Below, in pieces: positions 10,241 through 19,161 of a stretch of DNA of 29,243 bases. The stretch covers positions 1 through 29,243 of IMG/VR virus record IMGVR_UViG_3300032214_000568; one strand, written 5' to 3'. Made by a program: the position numbers and the translations under genes. The DNA is from a virus. The notes under the pieces were generated by a model. The model had not been told where the DNA came from. It worked only from the letters and a program-made list of their open reading frames with translations, and made no database searches. The stretch's first letter is position 1. Each line of letters begins with the position of its first letter.

Positions 10241-10981
10241 ATGAATCGCATTGAAAACTATTCTGACCTTGAAAGACGTATTGTTGGTTGGTTAAAAGAT
10301 TATGTTGTAACCAATAACATTAAATCATTTGTAATTGGAGTTTCTGGTGGTATTGATTCCGCAGTTTCTTCAACTCTTGCTGCAAAAACTGGTCTTCCAG
10401 TATATGCTCTTGGAATGCCAATTCATCAGAAAGAAGAACAAGAAACACTCTCAGATGTTCATCTTGAATGGCTTTCTAATAATTTTAGCAACGTCACTAC
10501 ACTTAAGTATGATCTGACTGGTGTTTTTGATACGTTTAAGCAAACTATGAATGGTTATGGTGAGAACACTCATGCTCTTGCCAATAGTCGTTCACGTATT
10601 CGCATGGTTACACTTTATCAGGTTGCAGGATCTGTTGGTGGAATTGTAGTAGGTACTGGTAATAAAGTTGAAGACTATGGAGTAGGTTTCTACACTAAGT
10701 ATGGTGATGGTGGAGTGGATATTGCTCCAATTGCAGATCTTTATAAGACTGAAGTATGGGAACTTGGAAAGTTCTTTGGTGTAGATTCTAGAATTGTTGA
10801 AGCTAAACCAACTGATGGTCTTTGGGATGATGGTCGTACCGATGAAGATCAATTGGGCGCTTCCTACGAACAACTTGAAGAAGCGATGGAAAATGGATCT
10901 GGTCCTGGTCTGGAGTCTCTTCTCAAGTTCTCTTCGATGAACAGTCATAAAATGCAACCAATTCCTACCTTTAAACTATGA
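10241..10981 (+). CDS. nadE: NH3-dependent NAD+ synthetase
   Basis: The 246-residue product is a complete NadE. It has the ATP pyrophosphatase loop SGGIDSA (residues 35-41), NSRSRIRMVTLY, GTGNKVEDYGVGFYTKYGDG with GVDIAPIADLYKTEV, and PTDGLWDDGRTDEDQLG. The enzyme adenylates nicotinic acid adenine dinucleotide and aminates it to NAD+. It lacks the N-terminal glutaminase domain, so ammonia is the nitrogen donor. Several enzymes of this block (Ugd, Fcl, Gmd, GME) need NAD(P), so NAD supply could support the cluster or general phage metabolism. It is unusual among glycan genes. It ends with ATGA overlap into the next gene. Confidence 0.95.
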   Translation: MNRIENYSDLERRIVGWLKDYVVTNNIKSFVIGVSGGIDSAVSSTLAAKTGLPVYALGMPIHQKEEQETLSDVHLEWLSNNFSNVTTLKYDLTGVFDTFKQTMNGYGENTHALANSRSRIRMVTLYQVAGSVGGIVVGTGNKVEDYGVGFYTKYGDGGVDIAPIADLYKTEVWELGKFFGVDSRIVEAKPTDGLWDDGRTDEDQLGASYEQLEEAMENGSGPGLESLLKFSSMNSHKMQPIPTFKL

Positions 10982-11901
10982 GTGTCTGCCTAACCCTAAG
11001 TAACAAAGTTTCTGACGATAGTTGGAAAACAAAAATCCCATTGATTGATGGGTTTGGAACTGAGGGAATAGGGTCCATGCTCCAATATCATCTGCTATTG
11101 AATTTCTTTTCAGATTTTATTGGAGTTGGATTTACTTATCCTGGTTCTGACAATTTTGCACATCATTCATATACAGGATATTCGAAGGAAGAATATTTTA
11201 GAATGATAGATTCTTTTTTTAATTTTCCAAATATAAACGGTTGTTGGGACGAAGTATATACCGTTTCTGAAATTAATGATAATCTAATGTCGTTGATTAA
11301 TGATAGTAGAAATGGCGATAAGAAAATATTAATTAATCTGCACGACTGCCACAAAGCCCTAGCGTCTTTGTGTGGTCAGTATATGAATGAGATCTTCACC
11401 AAAGAAAGGATAGACAAGATTAGAAATAATCTATCTTTTTCTGGTGAAAAGTATTTTGATGACAATATAAATATCTCATTGCACATTAGAACTGCAAACC
11501 CAAACGATATTCCTGCGGAAATTGTTTCAATATACAGAGAAAAATATATTTTTGAGAAAGACTTTTACAGATATAAAAATCTTGTCAACTTTCTAAAGCA
11601 AAATACGAAAAACGAAAAGGCAACTCTGCATATACACTCTCAAGGATTTACTACAAACTTTGAAGAATTTTTTGAACTAAAAGAAGATAATTTTGATATT
11701 AAACTTCACATTGATGATCATCCCATAAGTGACATATATCATATGGTGAATGCAGATCTTCTTGTGATGTCCAATAGTTCTTTTTCTTGGTTGTCCTCTT
11801 TACTCAATAGCAACCAAAAGATTATGCGAGACAATTTTATTAATGGGCCGTTTGTGCATAACTTTTTAAAAGCAAATTATGACTATAGTCAAATTTCATA
11901 A
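10978..11901 (+). CDS. Fucosyltransferase-fold glycosyltransferase
   Basis: The 307-residue protein has the N-terminal loop DGFGTEGIGSMLQYHLLLNF (about 24-43), NISLHIRTANPND (164-176) in the place of the H-x-R-R-x-D motif, LHIHSQGF (217-224), and ADLLVMSNSSFSWLSSLLNS (259-278), which matches the donor-site motif S-N-S-S-F-S-W of GT11 and related enzymes. The second Arg of the pair is Thr. It belongs with the GDP-L-sugar transferases but is too diverged for a family call. A perfect TATAAATA inside the gene (11466-11473) is probably fortuitous. Confidence 0.68.
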   Translation: MSVCLTLSNKVSDDSWKTKIPLIDGFGTEGIGSMLQYHLLLNFFSDFIGVGFTYPGSDNFAHHSYTGYSKEEYFRMIDSFFNFPNINGCWDEVYTVSEINDNLMSLINDSRNGDKKILINLHDCHKALASLCGQYMNEIFTKERIDKIRNNLSFSGEKYFDDNINISLHIRTANPNDIPAEIVSIYREKYIFEKDFYRYKNLVNFLKQNTKNEKATLHIHSQGFTTNFEEFFELKEDNFDIKLHIDDHPISDIYHMVNADLLVMSNSSFSWLSSLLNSNQKIMRDNFINGPFVHNFLKANYDYSQIS

Positions 11902-11931
11902 AGTGCATTATAATTAAAGGAGACTTTTTTG

Positions 11932-13092
11932 ATGAGTATGAAGATTGGTGTAATCGGCGCCGGTAGACTTGGCATCTGTTTTGCTCTTCTTTGTGAAGCA
12001 GCAGGATATGATGTTTTGGTTTCCGATATTAGAGAAGACTATGTTCAAGGGTTGAATGAACGAAAGATCGTTACTAATGAACCAGAAGTAGAAAATCTTC
12101 TCCGTGTTGCAAAGAATTTCAGAGCAACCACAAGCAATAAAGAGGTTATTGATGAGTGTGATCTAATCTATACTTTGGTCGCAACTCCATCTCTTCCTGA
12201 CGGTTCATATGATGTTTCATCTGTATGGGATGTTGTTGAGTGTTTTGATGGAGTAAAAGATAAAAAATATTTTGTTGTTGGATGTACAACAAATCCTGGA
12301 GACTGCGAAGAGTTCTCTAAGAAACTTCCGAGCAACATTGATGTATTTTACAACCCAGAGTTTATTGCACAGGGATCAATCGTTAATGATTTGAGAACTG
12401 CCGACATGGTTCTTCTTGGAAAAAATCCTTTCAGGGACAATGATAGTGTTGTTTCTGAAATAAGAAAGTTGTATGAGAAGATCCAGACCACTCGTGCAAT
12501 TGTTTGTAGCATGTCAACCACTGCTGCAGAAATTACTAAGATCGCAATTAACTGCTTCTTAACCACAAAGATCAGTTATGCAAATATGTTGGGAGATGTT
12601 CTACATCATTCTGGTTGTGGAGATGAAGTATCTGCAGTGTTGAGTGCTGTTGGAACTGATAGTAGAATTGGTAGAAAGTATCTTGGATATGGATTTGGTT
12701 ATGGTGGACCTTGCCTTCCTAGAGACAACCGTTCCTTCGCTGCTTTTGCAAAGAAAGTTGGTTTAGAATATAACCTGGGAACAGTCACTGATGAGATTAA
12801 TAATCAGCACGCAACATTTATCTGCGATTATTATGAAAAAATCAATACTGATAAGAAACCTTTCTACTTTGAATACATTACATACAAAAAAGGAACTGAT
12901 ATTTTAACTGAGAGTCAGCAATATCGTCTCTGTACGGATCTGTTAGATAGAGGTTTTTCTGTTTACATTTGCAATGATAATAGAGTTACTCCTTTGATCT
13001 GTGATGAACTTTTGGATAAGTATGGCGATAGAGTGAAGTTTGTTGACGATAAAAAATATATCACTGAACCGATTTTTATTGTGAGTATGTAA
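11932..13092 (+). CDS. ugd: UDP-glucose/GDP-mannose 6-dehydrogenase family
   Basis: The 386-residue product has an N-terminal Rossmann NAD site (KIGVIGAGRLG), NPEFIAQGS (141-149, compare N-P-E-F-l-x-E-G), the central helix EITKIAINCFLTTKISYANM with catalytic Lys203, and GFGYGGPCLPRDN (255-266) with catalytic Cys261. Such enzymes oxidise UDP-glucose to UDP-glucuronate with two NAD+. UDP-glucose is the likelier substrate because no downstream use of GDP-mannuronate is seen. The C-terminal UDP-binding domain is somewhat diverged. ATG 11932 is chosen since GGAG (11919-11922) sits 9 bases before it. A weak TATAAT at 11909 may act as a local promoter. Confidence 0.88.
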   Translation: MSMKIGVIGAGRLGICFALLCEAAGYDVLVSDIREDYVQGLNERKIVTNEPEVENLLRVAKNFRATTSNKEVIDECDLIYTLVATPSLPDGSYDVSSVWDVVECFDGVKDKKYFVVGCTTNPGDCEEFSKKLPSNIDVFYNPEFIAQGSIVNDLRTADMVLLGKNPFRDNDSVVSEIRKLYEKIQTTRAIVCSMSTTAAEITKIAINCFLTTKISYANMLGDVLHHSGCGDEVSAVLSAVGTDSRIGRKYLGYGFGYGGPCLPRDNRSFAAFAKKVGLEYNLGTVTDEINNQHATFICDYYEKINTDKKPFYFEYITYKKGTDILTESQQYRLCTDLLDRGFSVYICNDNRVTPLICDELLDKYGDRVKFVDDKKYITEPIFIVSM

Positions 13093-13817
13093 TGATCAAA
13101 CATACAAACTTTCCCTATATTAATGGAACTGAAATTTCAGTATCAGAGAATTGTCTCTATCTAAATTCTTCATGGGTTCATCCTTCAAAAGATGGTAAGT
13201 GGGATACTCATTTTGTTTGGGAACTTGATGTTATACAAAAATTTGTTGATCAGATTCAAGATGATTCTGTCATTCTGGATGTTGGTGCAAACACAGGAAC
13301 TTTCTCCTTGATTGCAAAGACTTATCCGAATACAAAGTGGCACTTATTTGAACCTGATCCATTTAATGTGTCTCTTCTGAAAGAGAATATTGAACTTAAT
13401 GAAATTGATAATGTAGTGATCTATGAAGAGGCATTGAGTGATAGTGTTGGTGAATGTGTATTAAATATCTGTCCAAATCACAGAGGATTAAACACTATTG
13501 GTAAGGATGTTAAAAGATTTTCTCAAGCAGAAATTCAAGAGCATCCTGTCAAGATGAATACGATTGATAATCTATTCATTGATACTAAGATTGATCTTAT
13601 CAAGATTGATACAGAAGGATCTGAGTATGATATTATTATGGGTGGAGTTGAAACCATTCGCAAGTACAAACCAAAGATTTTGATGGAATATAATCCAGGA
13701 AATATGAGTCAATGTGGACATACTCCTGAAAAATTAAATACCCTCATTAATGAAATCGGATACAGACCTTTTTGGTTTGATAATGGTGAGAACCTTTTTA
13801 TTTCTTCTATTGATTGA
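13092..13817 (+). CDS. FkbM-family methyltransferase
   Basis: The 241-residue product has the FkbM signatures: ILDVGANTGTFSLIA (61-75), WHLFEPDPFN (83-92), and IDLIKIDTEGSEYDIIMGG (167-185) with K-I-D-x-E-G-x-E. FkbM enzymes O-methylate hydroxyls of natural products and surface sugars using S-adenosylmethionine. Its ATG shares one base with the stop of the ugd gene, so the two are translated together. Substrate probably a sugar of the phage-encoded glycan. Confidence 0.9.
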   Translation: MIKHTNFPYINGTEISVSENCLYLNSSWVHPSKDGKWDTHFVWELDVIQKFVDQIQDDSVILDVGANTGTFSLIAKTYPNTKWHLFEPDPFNVSLLKENIELNEIDNVVIYEEALSDSVGECVLNICPNHRGLNTIGKDVKRFSQAEIQEHPVKMNTIDNLFIDTKIDLIKIDTEGSEYDIIMGGVETIRKYKPKILMEYNPGNMSQCGHTPEKLNTLINEIGYRPFWFDNGENLFISSID

Positions 13818-13820
13818 ACT

Positions 13821-14924
13821 ATGACTAATACAAAATATCTAAAAATTAAATCCGTTAGTGAAATTGGAAATATCCTAAAGTCAATTAATACTGAAGAATA
13901 TTCTCTAGTAAACTATGTGTGGACAGAGTATGGATTTCATCCTACTTTTTTCAATGAACTTTTTATAGAATTTTTCAATCAGGTAAAAGGTCCAAAGATT
14001 GGATTTTGTTTTCCTGGACACGAAATCTTCTATGAAAAGTATGTTGATATTCTTGTGACTCTGGATGGTTTTATTGATACGTCAAAAGCATATAAGGATA
14101 GTCAAGAAACAGAACTTCTTCTGAATAATTTTAAAAATATATCTGATAGAGGTATTGCATTCTGGTATACTCTTCGCAACTTTGATGAAGATGAATATGA
14201 AGATGCCTTCAGTGGATATACTTTCAAAAACATTCTGTATCCGATTGGAAAAGACTTGCATTGGAAACTTGGTTGGCCACCTGGTCCTGGACATAAGTAT
14301 GCTGAAGGTGAAGATGGAACTTGGTATTTTCCTTCCTGCAAATATTATGAGTGTGGTATTCAAGCATATGATCTTGATCTCTGGGATCCTACCTTTAAAA
14401 AAACTGAAGGTCTTGGAATTGATAGGTATAATACTTTCTTCGTTAAGAACAGTTGGAAGACTAGAAATTATGGATCGGCAAATATCAATGATTTCTTAGT
14501 TGGAAAAGATGGTACGTCTGGAGATCTTGGATTTGGAAGTGTTGAGTTTGATTTATACGCAAAGGTAATTGATTATCATATTAAAAATAAAATAAACTTA
14601 GTAATCATTAATGATCTGGTTAAGTTCCCTGTTGTTGATAATGAATATATCTCCTATGTTGACATGACTGGATTTTTGGATGTAAGATACTTCTTAACCA
14701 TCATTGAAGAATCAAACAACTTCATAAACACTGGAACTAGTCCTGGAGATCTTGCCGCTTATTACTGTAATACAAATCAGGTTATTGCTGGTGATGATCG
14801 TATTCAAAACAGAACTCAGTTCTCTGATACTATCTTAGGAAAGAGAGATAAGAAAGTCTTTAGGTTCCATAAAGATAAGAAAAACTATGATGAGTTGTTC
14901 AAATTCTTAGATCAATATTCTTGA
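13821..14924 (+). CDS. Protein of unknown function, 367 aa, in the glycan block
   Basis: I do not recognise this family. The 367-residue soluble protein alternates strands and helices. [20 protein letters not shown] (about 53-72) and [20 protein letters not shown] look like Rossmann-type segments. The end, [20 protein letters not shown] with DLAAYYCN, resembles the donor-site helix start of GT-B transferases ([13 protein letters not shown]). A glycosyltransferase is therefore possible. It lies between FkbM (3 bp before) and gmd (overlap by TTG/ATG), clearly in the operon. Confidence 0.6.
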   Translation: MTNTKYLKIKSVSEIGNILKSINTEEYSLVNYVWTEYGFHPTFFNELFIEFFNQVKGPKIGFCFPGHEIFYEKYVDILVTLDGFIDTSKAYKDSQETELLLNNFKNISDRGIAFWYTLRNFDEDEYEDAFSGYTFKNILYPIGKDLHWKLGWPPGPGHKYAEGEDGTWYFPSCKYYECGIQAYDLDLWDPTFKKTEGLGIDRYNTFFVKNSWKTRNYGSANINDFLVGKDGTSGDLGFGSVEFDLYAKVIDYHIKNKINLVIINDLVKFPVVDNEYISYVDMTGFLDVRYFLTIIEESNNFINTGTSPGDLAAYYCNTNQVIAGDDRIQNRTQFSDTILGKRDKKVFRFHKDKKNYDELFKFLDQYS

Positions 14925-14929
14925 AAAAA

Positions 14930-15931
14930 ATGAAAGTAGCATTAATCACTGGAATCACAGGACAAGACGGTTCCTACCTTGCAGAATTCCTTCTAGAGAA
15001 AGGATATGAAGTTCACGGTATTATTCGCAGATCTTCATCAATCAACACTAGTAGAATTGATCACATCTTCAGTAAGATAAAACTGCACTATGGAGATCTG
15101 ACAGACTCTACGAATATGGTTAGAGTTATTCAGTTGGTCCAACCAGATGAAATTTATAATCTGGGGGCACAAAGTCATGTGAAGGTGTCCTTTGAGATGC
15201 CAGAATATACTGGAATGGTGGATGGTCTCGGAACTCTTAGGGTTCTTGAGGCTGTCCGTCTTTTGGGTCTTGAGGATAAAACAAGAATTTATCAAGCATC
15301 TACCTCTGAGATGTTTGGAAAAGTTAGAGAAATTCCTCAAAAAGAAACAACACCTTTTCACCCAAGATCACCTTACGGATGTGCTAAGGTCTATGCATAC
15401 TGGGCAACCAAGAACTATAGAGAAGCATATGGATTATATGCTTGTAGTGGAATCCTTTTCAATCACGAATCTCCGCGTAGGGGTGAAACCTTTGTGACTA
15501 GAAAAATTGTTAGAGGTCTCAAGTCTATTAGTGAAGGTAAACAAAACGTTTTGATTCTTGGAAACCTAGATGCAAAACGTGATTGGGGACATGCTAAGGA
15601 TTATGTTCGTGCTATGTGGTTGATGCTACAGCAAGAAGTTGCTGATGATTATGTGATCGCAACTCATGAACAATATTCTGTTCGTCAGTTTGTTGAAGCA
15701 TCTGCACCATACTTTGGTATGAAGATTGTTTGGGAAGGATCTGGTGATGATGAGATTGGAATTGATGTAAATACAGGCAAAACTGTTATTCAAGTCAATC
15801 CAAAATACTATAGACCATCTGAAGTAGATACTCTTCTTGGTGATGCTACTAGAGCAAAGAATGAACTTGGGTGGGAGCCAGAGATTTCTTTTAACCAACT
15901 AGTTGAGGACATGTGTAAAAATGAATCTTGA
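14930..15931 (+). CDS. gmd: GDP-mannose 4,6-dehydratase
   Basis: The 333-residue protein is a full Gmd: NADP site [30 protein letters not shown], and catalytic residues T125, E127, Y149 and K153. These match T133, E135, Y157 and K161 of the E. coli enzyme with a constant offset of 8. It converts GDP-D-mannose to GDP-4-keto-6-deoxymannose, the branch point for GDP-L-fucose (Fcl) and GDP-colitose (ColD then ColC). ATG 14930 is preferred over TTG 14921. The next gene's start overlaps its end by 11 bp. Confidence 0.95.
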   Translation: MKVALITGITGQDGSYLAEFLLEKGYEVHGIIRRSSSINTSRIDHIFSKIKLHYGDLTDSTNMVRVIQLVQPDEIYNLGAQSHVKVSFEMPEYTGMVDGLGTLRVLEAVRLLGLEDKTRIYQASTSEMFGKVREIPQKETTPFHPRSPYGCAKVYAYWATKNYREAYGLYACSGILFNHESPRRGETFVTRKIVRGLKSISEGKQNVLILGNLDAKRDWGHAKDYVRAMWLMLQQEVADDYVIATHEQYSVRQFVEASAPYFGMKIVWEGSGDDEIGIDVNTGKTVIQVNPKYYRPSEVDTLLGDATRAKNELGWEPEISFNQLVEDMCKNES

Positions 15932-16850
15932 TAGTAAGATATTTGTTGCTGGTCATAATGGTTTAGTTGGATCTGCAATTGTTCGTTCATTAAGAGAACA
16001 TGGTTATAAGAACCTAGTGCTTGTCACTAGTAAAGAACTTGATCTACGCAATGAAAGTGCAGTATTAAATTTTTTTAAACAGACTAAACCCGAATATGTT
16101 TTCTTAGCTGCTGCAAAGTGTGGTGGGATTAAAGATAATATTGAGCACCCTGTTCAATTTCTTGAAGATAATTTGAAGATTCAAAATAGTGTTATTTCAT
16201 CTTCATATAAGACTGGTGTTAAAAAGTTAATGTTCCTTGGATCTGCTTGCATCTATCCAAAGGAGTGCCCACAACCGATTAAAGAAGAATATCTTTTATC
16301 TGGATATCTTGAACCAACAAATGAAGCATACTCTCTTGCTAAGATTGCAGGAATAAAATTGTGCCAAGCATATAATAAGCAGCATGGTACTAATTTCATC
16401 TCTGTAAACCCATGCAATGTTTATGGACCAAAGGACAACTTTAGTTCAGAAACGAGTCATGTGATCGCTGGTTTAATTCGTCGTATACATGAAGCAAAAA
16501 AATCTAAAAAGACATCTGTAGATTGTTGGGGAACAGGGAGCGCAAGACGTGAATTTATTTACGTTGAAGATCTTGCTGCAGCACTAATATTCCTAATGAA
16601 TACTTATGATGACAATGAGGTTATTAATGTTGGTGTCGGTAAAGATGTTTCAATTAAAGAACTTGTCGCTCATATAGTTGATGTGATAAAATATGATGGG
16701 GAAATAAACTGGGATACTTCAAAACCAGAAGGTATGAAGCAACGTTTACTTGACACAACTAAACTTGAAAAACTTGGATGGAAACCTGTTACATCTATTG
16801 ATCAAGGATTACAATTAACATATGAGTATTTTAAATTAGAGGAAAGATGA
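15921..16850 (+). CDS. fcl: GDP-L-fucose synthase (epimerase/reductase)
   Basis: The 309-residue protein starts with [14 protein letters not shown] and keeps every catalytic residue of GDP-fucose synthase: S108, C110, Y137, K141 and H180, one position later than S107, C109, Y136, K140 and H179 of E. coli. The motif [12 protein letters not shown] follows. The gene is also called wcaG. It epimerises C3 and C5 and reduces C4 of GDP-4-keto-6-deoxymannose. Because the next gene is ColD-like, this enzyme could instead act as ColC on the 3-deoxy product; ColC and Fcl share the fold and many residues. A TTG at 15903 is in frame, but ATG 15921 gives the normal N terminus. Confidence 0.92.
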   Translation: MNLDSKIFVAGHNGLVGSAIVRSLREHGYKNLVLVTSKELDLRNESAVLNFFKQTKPEYVFLAAAKCGGIKDNIEHPVQFLEDNLKIQNSVISSSYKTGVKKLMFLGSACIYPKECPQPIKEEYLLSGYLEPTNEAYSLAKIAGIKLCQAYNKQHGTNFISVNPCNVYGPKDNFSSETSHVIAGLIRRIHEAKKSKKTSVDCWGTGSARREFIYVEDLAAALIFLMNTYDDNEVINVGVGKDVSIKELVAHIVDVIKYDGEINWDTSKPEGMKQRLLDTTKLEKLGWKPVTSIDQGLQLTYEYFKLEER

Positions 16851-18016
16851 CTTATTGGCCACTAATGGAAGATACGATCTCCTTTAGAGATCGTTTAAAA
16901 ATGGCAACTTTTTTGTTGACTAGCAGCAGACTTACCAATGGACCAAAGGTTCGTGAGTTTGAATCTAAATGGTCTGAGTGGTTGGGTGTCAAACATTCTT
17001 TGTATGTTTCAAGTGGTAGTACTGCTAATTCTTTATTGATTGCTGCCGTTAAGGAACATTATAATCTAAAAGATGGAGACAAAGTTTTAGTCCCAGCAAC
17101 AACCTGGATGACTAATATTGCTCCAGTTTTTCAGAATGGACTGCAACCAATCTTTTGTGATATTAATCTTCAAAACTTTTCTTTTGACATTGATGAGTTG
17201 AAATATATTGCAACTCAGCATTCCGATATCAAAGTCGTCTTTATTACTCACTTGATTGGATTATCATCTGATGTTGAAAAGGTTCGTGAGATTTTTCCAA
17301 ACGCTTTGATTCTTGAAGATGTTTGTGAATCTCATGGTGTTGAAGGACCTGATGGTAAGAAACGTGGAACTGATTCTGTTGGATCTACATTTAGTTTCTA
17401 CTTTGGTCATCACATGACTACTATTGAGGGTGGTGTTGTTTGTACAAATAATACTGAACTTTATGAATTGATGAGGTTGAAGCGTAGTCATGGTATGGCA
17501 AGAGAAGGTTCTCCTCATATGTTCAAGAAATATAGTGAAGAAAATCCTGATATAGATCCTGCTTTCCTTTTCATGACTGATGGATATAACTTCCGCAATC
17601 ATGAAGTCTGTGCTGTTCTCGGACTATCTCAAATCAAACGTCTTGATAAGAATATTGAGATTCGTAAGAAGAACTATCATTATTGGATGGAGGGTATTAT
17701 GTCTGGGTTGGGTCCAGAAAACTATATCATCCCAGAAAATCAGTCAGGAAATAGTAGTTTCTCTTTCCCAATCATTGCAAAAGAAAAATCTCTTGCAGAT
17801 TATTTGAAAAGATCTTTTTTGAAAGCAGATATTGAATATCGTCCAATTATCAGCGGCAACATTCTTTTGCATCCTGCGTTTAAAAAATATAAACTTTGCA
17901 CTACAAAAGAGAGTTCAAATGTTTCTGTTCTTCACAGCAATGGTTTATATGTTGGTAATAGTCAATTTGTAAACAATCAGAAGATTGATAGACTTATCTC
18001 TCTGATGGGTGTATAA
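16847..18016 (+). CDS. colD: GDP-4-keto-6-deoxymannose 3-dehydratase (ColD-type PLP enzyme)
   Basis: The 389-residue product belongs to the DegT/DnrJ/EryC1 fold: SSGSTANSLLIAA for phosphate binding of PLP, TTWMTNIAP, and LEDVCESHG with the Asp that binds the PLP nitrogen. At the Schiff-base position the motif reads FSFYFGHHMTTIEGG, so His188 stands where aminotransferases have Lys. This exchange is the hallmark of ColD and its position equals the His188 reported for E. coli ColD (388 aa). ColD uses PLP and glutamate to remove the C3 hydroxyl of GDP-4-keto-6-deoxymannose, the first committed step to colitose. It starts with ATGA overlap after fcl and directly shares the Gmd product. Confidence 0.88.
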   Translation: MTYWPLMEDTISFRDRLKMATFLLTSSRLTNGPKVREFESKWSEWLGVKHSLYVSSGSTANSLLIAAVKEHYNLKDGDKVLVPATTWMTNIAPVFQNGLQPIFCDINLQNFSFDIDELKYIATQHSDIKVVFITHLIGLSSDVEKVREIFPNALILEDVCESHGVEGPDGKKRGTDSVGSTFSFYFGHHMTTIEGGVVCTNNTELYELMRLKRSHGMAREGSPHMFKKYSEENPDIDPAFLFMTDGYNFRNHEVCAVLGLSQIKRLDKNIEIRKKNYHYWMEGIMSGLGPENYIIPENQSGNSSFSFPIIAKEKSLADYLKRSFLKADIEYRPIISGNILLHPAFKKYKLCTTKESSNVSVLHSNGLYVGNSQFVNNQKIDRLISLMGV

Positions 18017-18022
18017 TACTAA

Positions 18023-18030
18023 AATAAATA
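18023..18030 (+). promoter_or_regulatory. Late promoter AATAAATA before the GME gene
   Basis: AATAAATA matches the cyanophage late motif NATAAATA, 34 bp before ATG 18065, in the only sizeable gap (48 bp) of the second half of the glycan block. A TATAAT (18012-18017) just upstream lacks a good -35. Confidence 0.55.
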
Positions 18031-18064
18031 TCATAGAATTAATTAATTTCACTGAGGTTTTAAC

Positions 18065-19147
18065 ATGAGTCAATATAGGAAAACTGCACTGGTGTTTGGT
18101 GCGGGTGGATTCATTGGAAGTCATATGGTTAAGAGACTTCGTGCTGAAGGTTATTGGGTTAGAGGAGTAGATCTCAAGAGACCAGAATACTCTGAAACTG
18201 AAGCAAATGAATTCATTCAGGGTGATCTGACAGATTACAATCTTGTTGAAAGGTGCATTGAATTTAAAGGTTTCCTTGGAAACTTCTATCAATACGTTCC
18301 TGATCAGCATGTAGATACTTTTGATGAAATCTACCAGTATGCTGCTGACATGGGTGGAGCAGGGTTTGTTTTCAGTGGCGAAAATGATTCTGAGATCATG
18401 ACCAATTCTGCAGCAATCAACCTTAATCTTTTGCTTGCACAGAAAAAAATAAATGACCGTAAGAATGTAAACAAGACTAAGATCTTCTACAGTTCTTCTG
18501 CTTGCATGTATCCCGAGTATGCACAGATGGAAGTGAACAATCCTGGTCTGAAGGAAAGTGATGCATATCCTGCAGGACCTGACTCTGAGTATGGTTGGGA
18601 AAAACTGTTCTCAGAAAGACTCTTCTTGGCATACAACCGCAATCATGGTATTCCCGTTCGTATCGGTAGGTTTCATAATATCTTTGGTCCAGAGGGAACT
18701 TGGACTGGTGGTAGAGAAAAGTCTCCTGCTGCTATGTGCCGTAAAGTAGCAGAAGCTGCTGATGGTGGTGAAGTTGAGATTTGGGGTGATGGAGAACAAA
18801 CTCGTTCTTTCCTTTATGTTGATGAATGTATTGAAGCAACACGTCGTCTGATGGAGTCTGATTTCTTGGGACCTGTGAATATTGGTTCTGAAGAGATGGT
18901 GACAATTAATCAACTTGCAGATATTGCTGCTAAGGTTGCTGGAAAGACCATTGTTAAGAAGCACATTGATGGACCTCTTGGTGTCCGTGGTCGTAACTCT
19001 AATAATGATCTCATTCGTGAGAAACTTGGTTGGGACTACGAAATGACTCTTGAGGAAGGAATTGCTAAAACTTATGCATGGATTTCTGAAAAGGTTGAAG
19101 AGCAGGAAAGAATCTACAATTGGCAATACACTCCAGCTTTTTCCTGA
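18065..19147 (+). CDS. GDP-mannose 3,5-epimerase (GME-like)
   Basis: The 360-residue protein closely resembles plant GDP-mannose 3,5-epimerase: FGAGGFIGSHMVKRL, YAADMGGAGFV, SSSACMYPE, PDSEYGWEKLFSERL, GRFHNIFGPEGTWTGGREKS and LGVRGRNSNNDLIREKLGW. Catalytic residues C147, Y176, K180 and K219 each lie two positions after C145, Y174, K178 and K217 of the Arabidopsis enzyme. The plant enzyme makes GDP-L-galactose (and GDP-L-gulose) from GDP-mannose. An insert around residues 68-83 lengthens the N-terminal domain. A GAGG ribosome site precedes the ATG. In this cluster it would add a third GDP-L-sugar beside fucose and colitose. Confidence 0.9.
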   Translation: MSQYRKTALVFGAGGFIGSHMVKRLRAEGYWVRGVDLKRPEYSETEANEFIQGDLTDYNLVERCIEFKGFLGNFYQYVPDQHVDTFDEIYQYAADMGGAGFVFSGENDSEIMTNSAAINLNLLLAQKKINDRKNVNKTKIFYSSSACMYPEYAQMEVNNPGLKESDAYPAGPDSEYGWEKLFSERLFLAYNRNHGIPVRIGRFHNIFGPEGTWTGGREKSPAAMCRKVAEAADGGEVEIWGDGEQTRSFLYVDECIEATRRLMESDFLGPVNIGSEEMVTINQLADIAAKVAGKTIVKKHIDGPLGVRGRNSNNDLIREKLGWDYEMTLEEGIAKTYAWISEKVEEQERIYNWQYTPAFS

Positions 19148-19161
19148 TTGAGGAATAAATT

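Noticed and set aside
11466-11473. Perfect TATAAATA within a glycosyltransferase gene
   Set aside because: More than 450 bp before the next start and inside an AT-rich coding region; likely chance.
16847-18016. Perosamine-type or other sugar aminotransferase
   Set aside because: The PLP-binding Lys is His188, which excludes ordinary aminotransferase chemistry.
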